Of a stretch of DNA of 64,000 bases, positions 44,497 to 55,457 are shown in pieces. This DNA comes from Hygrophila difformis (taxonomy: Eukaryota; Streptophyta; Magnoliopsida; Lamiales; Acanthaceae): assembly GCA_030278955.1 (NCBI GenBank), contig JAOANR010000002.1, positions 23,546,057 through 23,610,056 of the forward strand, written 5' to 3'. Each line of letters opens with the position of its first letter. The stretch's first letter is position 1. Below the pieces are notes generated by a model that ran no database searches, had not been told where the DNA came from, and worked only from the letters and a program-made list of their open reading frames with translations. Made by a program: the position numbers and the translations under genes.

Positions 44497-44760
44497 TACT
44501 TCCTCCGTATTTCAAAATATTAACATTCTTTATTTTCACGCAATCCAATACATATTTTTAAAGAGTAATATAGCAAATTTTATAAAATAAAAATTATAAA
44601 ACTTTAATATTATAAAATTACATGATTAGACGAATCTAACAAGATCTCACTTGACTATATTTTATCTTATGTAACTGTGTTAAAAAGTCGAATCAAAGTT
44701 ATTCAATGAATAGTGTTTACTATGCAAAGCTTAACATTTTTTAAAATCGGAGGGAGTGTA
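44497..44760. mobile_element. Stowaway-like (Tc1/mariner) MITE
   Basis: The ends TACTTCCTCCGTATTTC and (reverse complement) TACACTCCCTCCGATTTT match the CTCCCTCCGT signature of Stowaway elements with TA target sites. Length 264 bp, non-coding. Confidence 0.85.
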
Positions 44761-46016
44761 ATTCACTTTTGGGTCACGATAGATCAAATATCCGGTTTGG
44801 GGCCACCAATAGGAGTTTGTGCTCGTTTTTTGGGCCAAATTGACCAAATCAATGGACGCATGTGTGTCACTTTCCCTCCATGCGATGGCCCAAAAGTAGA
44901 AATGATCTTCTTTTGATGGTCTATTTTAGTTTTTCTAATTAAATAAATAATATTTCCTCCATCTGATTATTTATATCTTAATTTCTTTTTTTTTTCGGTC
45001 TCAATATTTTTCTCTCTTTTTCATTATAGAAAATAATTAAATAATAATTACCAAACCTATCATATCACTTTAAATCAATACAATATTTTCTATTCCAATA
45101 ATCAAATTCCAACTCTTACCACTAAACTGTAAACTTTAATTTTAAACCCAGACAAACATTATTGTGCTGGTAAATTATTGGGTATTCCCAGGACCTCATT
45201 TGACCTAAGACCAATCACTTGAGGATTATGTTGGTATCGAAATGTTGATCTCCCAAAGCAGAATTATGTATACACAAATACTAGAACATTAGACCTTTAC
45301 TAAAGCTCTCAGAGTCTCATACTACTGTTGAAAATTATTCCATTTTAAAAATATTTTTCACCATTAATTTCAAATTCTAAACTCTAAACTCTAAACATCA
45401 AACTTTAGACTCTAACTATTTCTAAGCATCGCCTAAATTAAAATTTCAAACTCAACTATTAATAATTTCTAAACGGCAATCATCAAATCGCATATAAATA
45501 AATCAATTAAAAAATGAAACTCATTACAATCACATTACATTTCCTAATTTACCTTTACTTTAAATACTAATATACCCCCACATTAAATACACATATGAAT
45601 TCCCACATACAGTATCATGCCCGAAAAATACATGTACATAAAATAAATATCTATTAAAATAAATAAAAAATAAAAGTGAAAAAATATTTTTTAGAATAAA
45701 TTATAATAACATAAAAATAAATAAAACTAATTATATTAATCATAAAAAGAAATATAATAAAGTAAATTAAATAAGTAAACTAATTATTTAAAATAAAATA
45801 AAAATTAAATAAGTTCAATCTTCAGAAAAAAGTAAATTGAATTAATTTATTTGTATTATATGAAATATAATAACATAGGCAACCATAAAAAGACAATATT
45901 CATTTTTAAACTATCGCATGAAATAGGTCAATTTGGCCCAAAAAAAACATGTCCAATATCTTATTAGTGACACAAAACTGGATATTCGATCTATCGTGGC
46001 CTTAAATTGAATTAGA
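44761..46016. mobile_element. Non-autonomous element with long inverted ends
   Basis: About 85-90 bp at each end pair in inverted order: GGTCACGATAGATCAAATATCC on the left with GGATATTCGATCTATCGTGG on the right, and GGGCCAAATTGACC with GGTCAATTTGGCCC. The inside is AT-rich with no coding signal. A clear target duplication was not found. Superfamily unknown. Confidence 0.75.
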
Positions 46017-46044
46017 CTCCTTCTGATAGCCTAAGAAAAATTAT

Positions 46045-46495
46045 TAACTCTTAGAAATTCAAATTTATGGGGTTAAATTGAAATTTGATTTATTTCTTTT
46101 ATTTCTTCCTTTTCTTAAAAGAAGTTAATGTGCCTATTTTGTAGAGTGGTTAAAAGGGGTGCAAGGTATATCTATTTAATGATTTTTTTAGGTTTATTTG
46201 TTTGTTTCTTTTTTTTTTTGGTAAACAGTAACACCTATGTGTCGTGAAGGTGTGTGGGGGCCCAAGCCACACAAATTACAAAGGGGATAAATGAGAGGGA
46301 TACGGGGCCGGGTGGGAATCAAACCCCAACCTATAGTTGGAAGGCGGGGGAGATGACCACTGGGTCAAGTCTCATTCTGGTTTATTTGTTTTATGTTTTC
46401 CTTAAAAGCAATAAATGGCTATTATTATATAGACTATAGTATTCTTTACTACTCTCCCTCTCCATAAATAAACATGAATAAGTATCCTGTTTTTA
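46045..46495. repeat. Duplicated segment, right copy, carrying a SINE
   Basis: Direct-order match of 44095-44410, offset by about 1.95 kb. It holds a SINE at 46204-46378 absent from the left copy. The duplication therefore predates the SINE, or the left copy was never hit. Confidence 0.85.
46204..46378 (-). mobile_element. tRNA-derived SINE
   Basis: On the minus strand a head with A-box-like TGACCCAGTGG and B-box-like GGTTTGATTCC runs to an A-rich tail (T-run at the left on the plus strand). A 13-bp duplication GGTTTATTTGTTT flanks it at 46191-46203 and 46379-46391. SINEs are copied by LINE machinery after polymerase III transcription. Confidence 0.92.
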
Positions 46496-46803
46496 TTTAT
46501 TTTTATTTTTTTTGCTTATCGGCAGCAGCGTCGGCAACAAAAAAGCAAAAAAAAAATAGAAAAAGAAAAAAAGTATCCCACACATTATTTTAATGTAAAT
46601 AAGATATATATTTGGACAGGAAAAAAAATAGTATAACTATCGATTTCCACTCTTTCCCTTTACCCTATTACTAGGAAATACTTACTTTCTTAGGGGTAAA
46701 AGTATAATTTTAATGTTTAAAATAGAAAGTTTTGATAGTTAACTCTTTTTTGTGGACAATCCCAAAAGGAATAATGGATTCTATTTCATGGAGGGATGGA
46801 ATG

Positions 46804-46835
<32 letters not shown>

Positions 46836-46918
46836 CTGCATGTGAGAATTTCTACATCTTTCACCATCATCATCATCATCATCATCATCATTATTATAAA
46901 TATTATTATTATTATTAT
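46496..46918. other. Low-complexity spacer
   Basis: AT-rich DNA with a (TA)n array at 46806-46834, a (CAT)n array at 46864-46890 and a short (ATT)n run. No gene is seen. Confidence 0.7.
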
Positions 46919-47067
46919 TTTGGAGGAGCGAGAGAAATGGTGGTGGGAACCCATTCTACATAAATTATAAAGGGATAAAAGAGAGAGAGATATGGGGCCG
47001 TGTGAGGAATCGAACCCCAACCATAAGGTTGGAGGCATGGACTTGACTCCTTGGACAAGTCTTCATC
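46919..47067 (-). mobile_element. Second tRNA-derived SINE
   Basis: On the minus strand the unit begins GATGAAGACTTGTCCAAGGA and has the exact B box GGTTCGATTCC. It shares the layout of the SINE at 46204-46378 (GGTTGG before the B box, ATATCTCTCTCT tract). The flanks are microsatellite, so the duplication cannot be read. Confidence 0.82.
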
Positions 47068-47346
47068 CCCTAATTATTAAGTATTATTATTAAGAATAAA
47101 TCAAGTTTAAAAACAAAAGCATTGATTGTGCCTGTAGTAATGTTGAACCTTACTTAAGGTCTCAAGTTCGAGCATTTATTATGGAACATGCTTGAAAACT
47201 AATTGTATTCCTATCCCTAATATGAGATGCATCTGCCCCAGCTCCCTCTTACCCGACCCGCTCTCCCCAAATTACATGTATAATTGTTGGAGTGTCCAAT
47301 CATAATCTAAATTTTTTTTCTTTTTGCACTGGAAAGGAATTTTAAA

Positions 47347-47395
<49 letters not shown>

Positions 47396-47417
47396 TGATG
47401 CATCCATGAAAATCAGT
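47068..47417. other. Spacer with (ATG)n microsatellite
   Basis: A (TGA)n array with a few GAC units lies at about 47346-47401. The rest is AT-rich with no gene recognised. Confidence 0.7.
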
Positions 47418-50417
47418 CAACGGTCCCCAGAATAGCAAAGAAGAGCAAAAACCAACACCACAACAGAGTATGTTCTTTTCCAGTTGTGAGGATACTAAAT
47501 CAATACGAATACGTTGTCAGAGCTATCCAAACAACTAGTCAACAACTAGAACACATAAACAAAAGGTATGAAAATAGTGTTTGTGGTTCCTAGCTACTCA
47601 ATCTCTATCAAGCTCAAAACAAAATAAAAGACATTTAAGCTCTATTTTGTGTTTGCAATGGATAAACCTCATAAAACCGTAAACACAAGAATGAATCTCA
47701 AAAACAATAAAGATTCAAACAGCAAGAAAGATACCCAGCGTATAGTGGTTGTTCGAAGCTTCTGCCAACATCAGAATGGGGGATTCATGTTGACCTTCCT
47801 TCTTCAACCTCTTGAATCCTCTCAATGCTCTGTTTTTCTCTCACTATACTCACAATGAAATTAGCCGCAATGTCCTCTATGGAATAGAGATAAATATCAG
47901 CCTTTTATACCATTTCTAGAAGCTTCCATAACCCTACAAAAGTCTGTTTAGAGGTAGTGGCCACATCACTGTCCTTTTGTACTTTCCAGTTGTGTAATAC
48001 ACTCCTTGTTAAAAGATTGTTTCAACATCAGAGGGACAACGTGCATCTGCATAAAAATCCCCACCCCCCGTGGATATGATCAACCAAAATCATTAACAAA
48101 GTTCACTAACAACAAGATCATATCATTTTCTCCGCCTTTTTGGTATGATCATTCAACAACATCATCTTTTTGCCATTTTTCTTGTTGTTCCAGTGTGGCT
48201 TTGATAACAAGAGATCATCAGCAGGAGCATGCATTAAATATCTTCCCCTTTCTCTGTGACACCAGTTTCATGTTCGTCATTAATTTCCAACACAGTGCTC
48301 CAAACCCATCATTTACACTCCCTCTTGCATTATGTCATCATCTTTCCAGATTGTTTTTCTATAGTCAGACCAGCAGCATCATTAACAAAATATACTAGAA
48401 TAGAGCTTACTCTCATACCTTTAGAAGCTCAAATGTACCATCTCCTTTTCGAATGGATTGGGCCAAAAAAAAAATATATATAAATTCTCTTTAATCCTGG
48501 CCCTGAACTCAACACGGTGCTATAGAGAGTGGCAGAAGCCCAAGTCCCCTATTTGCTCCTCAAGCTTTTCTCTATCAATGGACTTAGTCACATAATCTGC
48601 TCGTTATTCAGACGTCGACATTTGTTTCACATCTTCAATCCCATTTTCATAAAGGTAATTACATTGTGATTTATTTGGAACTGACTCTTCTCAGCTTAAT
48701 CCCCTTGCATAGTTCTTCAGTTGGCAGGGAGACCATTTATCAAATCCTTAGAAATCCTTAAACACTCATAAGCTGTATGTCCTGAAAATTTGCAATAAAC
48801 ACAGTCCATATGTTGTTGAAACTTTATATATATTTCCTTAAAGATCTTTCTGACTGGTCAACCAGTTGTTTCAATATTCTTCTTAATCACTTCAGCAACC
48901 TTTGCAACAAAAACATTTTCATTTCTCCTTGGGGATGACTTTTGTTCAAGAAATTCTCCACTCATAAATTTAGTCGTGATGGAGTGGTGGAAAACTAATA
49001 TCCGATTCCAGTTTGATCCTTGTAAGACTTTCCCATTGATAAGACTTCATGGAGCTTCTCTTTCCCTTTCACCATTCTTTCCAACTTATGAACCTTTTCC
49101 TCATGACCTTGAGAGTCTTTCTTTAGTGCTTCTTTCTATTCAATTAACACATCTTTCTCCTTGATCAAATGCTCTTTATCATTGGTTAATTCAACTCTTT
49201 TTTCATCAAATATTCAATAATCTCATTGTATGCTCGATTTTCCTCTTGAAGTACATCTTTCTCTTTTAATACCAGATCATATGAATTCTTGATGTTAGCA
49301 AGTTGTTACAGCATCATCTTCTTCTCCTTCACAACTTTGTGTTTTTCATTGAGCTTCTCAAATGCATCAACAAGCTTTTCAAAACCTGCTTCAATTTTTA
49401 ACAATTTATCTGCAAAATCTTTACATTTTCTTTAGTGTTTTTTTCTGTTTTCCCAGTATTGCCACCACTACTAACAGTAACTTTGTGAAGAATAGATTTC
49501 AAAGTCTCCATTTTTTGCTCATCTTCCGGATCTCATTTATTTATGTAAAAGTGTAGGCTTGGATACCAATTGACGGTCCCCAAAATAATAAAGATGAGCA
49601 AAACCAACACCATAATAGAGTTTGTCGTTTCCCTTTTCAGGATAATAAATCAATACGAATACGTTGTCAGAGTGTTATCCAAACAACCAATCAACAACCA
49701 GAAGACACAAACAGAATAGTGATCAACTGATCTATATCTGGGGGCACCAAACCAGGCTTTCACTATAACACCAACAAACATGTTGCTAAGGCTATCAACC
49801 CATTTCCCAAATACCCTATTAACTAATGAACTCTCTAATCACCCCGCTGACTTACAAAACAATTGTTAGCTCTTGGCTTGTGTAAACAACAGCTGAACAC
49901 TTCAATTCACTATGGAAATGGTGTTTGTAGTTCCTAGCTCCTTAATCTCTATCAAGCTCAAAATATAACAAAAGACATTAGAGCTCTATCTTATGTTTAC
50001 AATGAATAAACCTCATTAAACCATAAAAACAAGAATGAATCCCCAAAAATAATAAAGATTCAAACAACAAGAAAGAAACCCAGCATATATTCGTTGTATG
50101 AATATTCTGCCAACATTTAGAATGGGGGATTCATGGTGTCCTTCCTTCTTCAACCTCTTGAATCCTTTGGAATGCTCTCAATGCTCTGTTTTTCTCTCAG
50201 TATTCTCACAATGAAATCAACCGCAATGTTCTCGATGTAATAACGATGAATTTCAGCCTTTTTATACCTTTTCTAGAGCCTTTCAAAACCCGACAAAGTC
50301 TGATAGAGGTAATGGCCATGTCACTATTCTTTGTACTTTACAGTTTTGCAATACACTCGTTGTTGAAATGTTGTTTCAACATCAGAGGGACAATGAGTAT
50401 CTGCACAAAAATCCAAA
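47418..50417 (-). mobile_element. Non-autonomous LTR retrotransposon with gag remnant (Copia-like)
   Basis: Direct repeats at about 47418-48059 and 49572-50417 share CGGTCCCCA, AATCAATACGAATACGTTGTCAG, CTCTATCAAGCTCAAAA and TTGTTTCAACATCAGAGGGACAA segments and act as LTRs. The sense is minus: a CCACCCCCC block (purine tract in sense) adjoins the left LTR, and a sequence reading TTGGTATCCAAGC in sense adjoins the right one. The right LTR has about 200 bp more. The internal part of about 1.5 kb encodes only a decayed gag. LTR borders are approximate and no clean target duplication was seen. Assignment to Copia rests on primer site and gag style and is tentative. Confidence 0.7.
48690..49555 (-). 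pseudogene. Decayed gag with zinc knuckle
   Basis: Minus-strand sequence is rich in Lys/Glu codons of a coiled-coil type and ends in CVYCKFSGHTAYEC at about 48763-48804, a CX2CX4HX4C nucleic-acid-binding knuckle. Several stops and shifts break the frame, so no full protein is made. In an intact element it would form the particle shell. Confidence 0.65.
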
Positions 50418-51328
50418 TGTATTATAACAAACTTTGCCATGTCAATATGATTTTTGTCATTTCTTCACCGCTATCTTGCATTGTTCATGAGTCATAGTGA
50501 CAACTACAAACAACGTTGATCATCTTGACAACACACGATTCAAATACCTATCGTTAGTGATTCAGAATCCATCAAACTCACATTATATTTCAGTACTAAC
50601 ATAATTTAAATTAAAAACTTCATAGAAATGAGAAAACAATAAATGGAAGTAGTAGTCTCACGACCTCATACATACATACATATTAGTATTTCAGTTAAGA
50701 GCACCAAATGGCAACGTTTTGAGATTCGTTTAACTAAAAACAACAAGTTAAAATAAAACAACACAAAGTAAAACTCGATCCGATCAGAGCACTGAACTTA
50801 ATGAAGCCTACATCACTATGAAGAAAATATACAAGTGCAATGTCAGCCACAAACAACATATTACTTACAACACCCAGAATAACAAGATAAAGTTATAGAA
50901 AGAATTTGCCCTAGATTATGAACCCACTGCAAAACCCTAGCTGGGATTCTTCAAGAGAGTTGTGCTATACAGAGTAAAATCAAAGTCCAAAACATGGGGG
51001 CTCAAAATTGAAAATCAAAAGCATAAAAAGATGGGTTTATAGTAATGGAGCGCGTGACCACCAAATTACGGGATTTAGAGCGGCCGCATCTCATATTAGG
51101 GATAGTGATGCACCTTTGATTGTTGACTAATGCCTAGTCAGCGCCACATTAGAGGTGTTCAGTAATCTTCCCAACTAATGACATGTCACGTCAGCATCAA
51201 AATCAAAGATCATTAAGGCCTTCAAGGGACCAAATTGAAAACAATTAGTAAAGTTGTGTGATAAGTTAGAGAATTCAATAGTTCAAGCACCAAAATGGAA
51301 AGTAGGCTATCTTATGGCAACAAATTGA

Positions 51329-51398
<70 letters not shown>

Positions 51399-51774
51399 TT
51401 CCAATAAAGACAAGACCGTTACCAACTCACCCCTCCCATAATGGGCGTCCGATTAATAGTATAAATGAAAATGTAGATAATGCGTGCATCCTAAGATACA
51501 CCTATCTTGTAATGATGCACAATATAAATTCTACTACTAAGCTGGCATCTTGTGTGCTCCTTCATATAGTGATGGATCATCGCTCAAGTCATGAAACAAG
51601 ACTTGCTCGACACACGATGAAAGGAAAGTAACCAACAACCTATTAAACAGGCCTCGCCCAATATACAAGGATAGTAACCACACAGCATAATGGCCCGGGT
51701 AGCTGCCACGTCTGACCAAATCACAAACGCACATAAGATCAGTAAAGACATTAAGCCTGCAAAAAATTGCATCC
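50418..51774. other. Unassigned stretch with (ATT)n array
   Basis: No recognised gene. A (ATT)n array lies at 51331-51398. On the minus strand at 51537-51775 there is an open reading of about 80 codons (CGYYPCILGEACLIGCWLLS in one frame) next to the LTR of the following element; it may be an exon remnant but matches no family I know. A CAAAACCCTAGC-type leader-like stretch is at about 50930. Confidence 0.4.
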
Positions 51775-52186
51775 TGTTGTATCGGAAATATTTTTATGGA
51801 AGGGAGGCAAGCGAGATGAAATGGAGGCAAACGAGATAGAAGGAGGCAAGCAAAATTAACAAAAAAAATCAAAGAACATGAATGAAATGCTTGTATTAAA
51901 TGAATTGAAAGATTACAAGAATTGAACGAAAGCAATAAACGAATGGAAATTGTAGAAAGCGATAAAAGAAAGCATAAAGGAAAGCTGTAAAATGCTAAAA
52001 ATAAAGGTGGCGCATTGAGCGTAGTAATTGAGGTGTCTGTTCAAGCCGCATATTTCTGATATTTATAGGGTGGCAAACCTAGTAATGTACGCAAATCTTT
52101 TTCTTGTTTGCCTCCTCTCTTGTAGACTGGGCCTTTCATTGCAAATTGGGCCAAATAACTTGGGCCTCCAAATTCTTGGGCTAACA
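51775..52186 (-). repeat. 3' LTR of the short-LTR element
   Basis: 412 bp, starting TGTTGTATC and ending GCTAACA. The same sequence appears at 55173-55457 with scattered differences; the left copy has an extra GATGAAATGGAGGCAAAC-type duplication near 51810. Confidence 0.88.
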
Positions 52187-53690
52187 GATGCTCCCCTCGC
52201 GCAATTTGTCTAATAGGCCTAAGACAAATATGCGTGTTTCAAATGGACCTTGCCTGTAAGTCTGCTGCCCAAGCTTCTCTGCCACCCTCTCTCTTGCCGG
52301 CCGAGTTGTCTCATTCCCGCCCTCTCTTTTGCCACCCTTGGTCACCTTGCCGCCGGACTCTTTGCCGCCCAGCTTGTCTGTGTCGCTCGTAGCTCGGAGC
52401 TCTAGCGCTCAAGCTTGTCCCAACCGCCTATCTCTTTGCCACCCGGAGTACTCTTCGAGTGCGTGATTGCCGCCACCTTCAAGCCAGCCACCCGAAGTTC
52501 TCGTTTGGCACCCGAAATAGCCGCTCGGAGCTCTCTTTTGCCGCCTAGGTCTCGCGCGAGTTTACCGCCCGTCGCTTTTTGGCCACCTGCGTATCGCTTC
52601 TTGTGCGAGCTTCTGCTTGCCACCGCCGCCTGGTATGTCTGCCGCCCAAGCTCTATTGGCCCGATCTTTTCGTCGTCTCTCTTTCGCGGCCAGGTTTCTC
52701 ATCCGATATTGGGCTTTTCCGTGCACACAACTTCTGCCACGGAGCTGTCCGTGCCGCCCGGAGCTTGTTACCCGGAGCTCTCCGTGCCGCCCTCATAGCT
52801 TGCCACCCAGAGCTCTCCATGACGTCCTAGATCTCTCGCGTCTGTATCCCAATTTGCATCCACCACCGGGAGCTTCGCCGGAGCTTTGTGTCTTGCCTCC
52901 CGTCGGCGCCCGGAGCTTCGTACACAGCTTTGTGCCTTGCTTCTGTGGCGTCCGACTTAATCCGCAGTTTTGTGACTTGCCTCCCGTAGGCGCCGAATCC
53001 TCGTCCGCAACTTTGTGTCTTGCCTCCCGTTGCCTGCGGACATCTTCGTAGGGCCTTGGCCACCTCCGTAGCTCTTTGGACACCTGCGTACAACTTGGCC
53101 ACCTCCATAGCCACTTGGACACATGCGGAAGACTCAGCCACCTCTGTAGCCCCTTGGGTATATTCGTAGCTCCTCAGGCATTCTCGTAGCCTTCATAGCT
53201 GCCATTGTGGGAATCCGCAGCCACATAGTGCCCTGCCATTTTAGTAATCCACAACCATATAGTGCCCTGTCATTTTAGGAAACATTTGCCACCCTAGTTG
53301 CCATTTTAGGAAACATTTGCCACCCTAGCTGCCACTTTGGGAAACATTTGCCACCCTAACTGCCATTTTGGGAATACTTTGCCACCCTAGTTGCTATTTT
53401 TTCATTCCGCAGTCACCATAGCTCCATTTTTCATTCCGTAGCTACCATAGCTGCGATTTTGGCATTCCGTAGCCACCATAGGCCATAGCCTTCAGTCTCC
53501 AGCAGCCATCCGCCAGCCGCAACTCTCGTAGACATATCGCGGACTAGGGCTATCGGCCGACGTTACTCAGTCATCAATTACCCAGCCTCCAAGGCCGCTG
53601 TCGATGGCGTTCTAGGCCACTATCCAGGGTTGTTTCCATCAAGGGTTACTGCGGTAGCCACAACCCTTGGTTTGTCTTCCTCTTCAACGG
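52187..53690 (-). repeat. GC-rich, internally repetitive non-coding block
   Basis: The sequence is much richer in GC than its surroundings and is made of degenerate words such as GCCGCCCGGAGCTC, CTTTGTGTCTTGCCTCCCGT and CGTAGCCACCATAG. At about 53262-53398 a unit of roughly 32 bp with AGGAAACATTTGCCACCCTA is repeated four times. Long open frames here have no recognisable domain. Confidence 0.7.
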
Positions 53691-53693
53691 GTT

Positions 53694-55117
53694 TCATTTC
53701 CTTGAAATATGTCCTGTATGTAGGTAGACGCGTCTCATTTTGTTCATCAAGCAACTTTTCCAAGCGGACCGCCCTCTCGGCAGCTGGGCAAGGTTAGTGG
53801 AGTCCTGCACAATTAAATACTCCTTTAATTTTGGCAACATATTTGCCACTGCAATGTTGGTTATTCCTATATCAGGGATAACCATCGTGCATTGACTCTT
53901 AAGTAGTTGTAATCGATTTTATAAATGTAGTAGCTGCTTCATCGGTAAATTGTTTAGCATTAGTTAGATATGCCAAACTAACCTGTGCTAATGGAGTGTA
54001 GAACCTCTCGTGGAAGGCTCTCTCCAGATCGGCCCAATTCTGAATCGAGTTAGGCCGCAAGGGCGCGTACCAAGTGAAGGCAGTTCCAACAAGGGATGTG
54101 CTGAACATCCTTAATTTCAGTCAATCGTTGGCTGCCATTTCAGCGCACTGTGCGGTGAATCGGCCCACATGTTCCACGGTGGACTTATCATAGTCTCTCG
54201 AGAACAAAGTGAACTCAGGCATCTTGAACCCTCTCAGATAGGGCTGCATCGAGTCCACCCAGTTAGGATAGGGCTTTCCCTCCATCGGCCTCAACTGAAT
54301 CCCGAAATGCTGCTGCATCATATCCGCTAGCAGTTCAGGTGACACCGCGGGTGCCCGCATAGGAGGCATGGCGGGCGTAGGTGTTACAGTTGGTGCCACG
54401 ACCATTACTTTTGGCTGCCCCTAGCGTCGGAGGTGTCCAACTAAGGTTTGGCATGGGCGTGAGCACTGATGAGAAGCTCGCCACATATGGCGCTGTAGGG
54501 AAATTCGGCACAAAGGTTTCCGCTTGGTGTGGCTATAAGCTAGGCCTACTGGAGGCTATTAACCAACCATTGGGGGCTGGCATATTGTAGATCGGCAACA
54601 AAAGCGCCGCATATGTAAAATTCGGTGGCACACTCGGTGCCGTTGGTGCATAGGTGGGTATTGATTGGTAGGGTGACTGAAAAGGACCGGCTAGATCATC
54701 AAATTCGGACGATGGCAGCTGGCAAGTTGAAGCCGCCAAAGTCCTCTACTGGCCATCGGATGGCCCAGGACATGGGAGACTAGGCGGTGTGCTTACGCAG
54801 TTCGTAGCAGCAGTTCCATTTTGCTGAAGATGCACGGAACTACACACTCGGTCGATTAGATCAGCCATTGGCAAGCCGCAATGCATCCATGAGATGCTTG
54901 GTAAGTAGGGGCATGAATTCGGCCATCAATTCCGTTATCGGTAGCCGCATTTGTTTAGAAATCGTAGGGGTTTGAATGATCCCCTGTTGTGGTTGAGAGG
55001 TGTTCGCCGCATCAACGGCATCATCGGAGACTTTTCTAACCAGTGTTTCTCATGTAGTGACATTTCTTTGAACTTTTGAGTTAAGTCAGTCACTACTCGT
55101 CCGGATCTGGGTCGCAT
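53694..55117 (-). pseudogene. Broken gag of the short-LTR element
   Basis: Minus-strand segments in order are an N-terminal part (MRPRSGRVVTDLTQKFKEMS, from 55117), a Pro/Ala-rich part (54739-54533), MEGKPYPNWVDSMQPYLRG (54405-54121) and the gag core SLVGTAFTWYAPLRPNSIQ, WADLERAFHERFYTP (54108-53899). An LNFKEYLIVQDSTN-like tail (53885-53694) ends it. The core matches the retrotransposon gag domain. Stops and shifts separate the segments. No zinc knuckle or pol follows. Confidence 0.75.
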
Positions 55118-55153
55118 AAACTAGATCTAAGCGGATATGGTTTCCACGCGTAT

Positions 55154-55457
55154 CCCACTGGGCGTGCCAATTTGTTGTATCGAAAAAATTTGTATGGAAG
55201 GGAGGCAAACGAGATTGAAGGAGGCAAGCAAAATTAACCCAAAAAAATCAAAGAACTAGAATGAAATGCTTGTATTAAACGAATTGAAAGATTACAAGAA
55301 TTGAACGAAAGCAATAAATGAATGGAAATTGCAGAAAACGATAAAAGAAAGCATAAAGGAAAGCTGTAAAATGCTAAAAATAAAAGCGGCGCTTCGAGCA
55401 TAGGATTTGAGGTGTCTGTTCAAGCCACATATTTCTGATATTTATAGGGTGGCAAAC
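55154..55457 (-). repeat. Primer-binding site and truncated 5' LTR
   Basis: The primer-binding site (sense TTGGCACGCCCAGTGGG, about 55154-55170) is followed by the 5' LTR from 55173, interrupted at 55457 by insertion of the next element with duplication base CAAAC (55453-55457). The missing part corresponds to 52077-52186 of the left LTR. Confidence 0.85.

Larger units (their letters stand above)
51775..55457 (-). mobile_element. Non-autonomous Ty3-type element with short LTRs
   Basis: The left LTR 51775-52186 (TGTTGTATCGG to GGGCTAACA) is repeated from 55173, where it is cut at 55457 by the next element. The sense is minus: next to the right LTR is a primer-binding site reading TTGGCACGCCCAGTGGG, and next to the left LTR is a purine tract (GCGAGGGGAGCA in sense). 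The internal region of about 3 kb has a GC-rich non-coding block and a broken gag but no pol. The rest of its 5' LTR lies beyond the right edge of the window. Confidence 0.85.

Noticed and set aside
51537..51935. Minus-strand frame as a host gene exon
   Set aside because: It crosses into the LTR at 51775 and no family is recognised; kept only as unassigned sequence.
52415..53141. Pro/Ala/Ser-rich frames as a cell wall or signalling protein
   Set aside because: Both strands are open at once in a GC-rich repetitive block inside a retrotransposon, with no domain and no start context.
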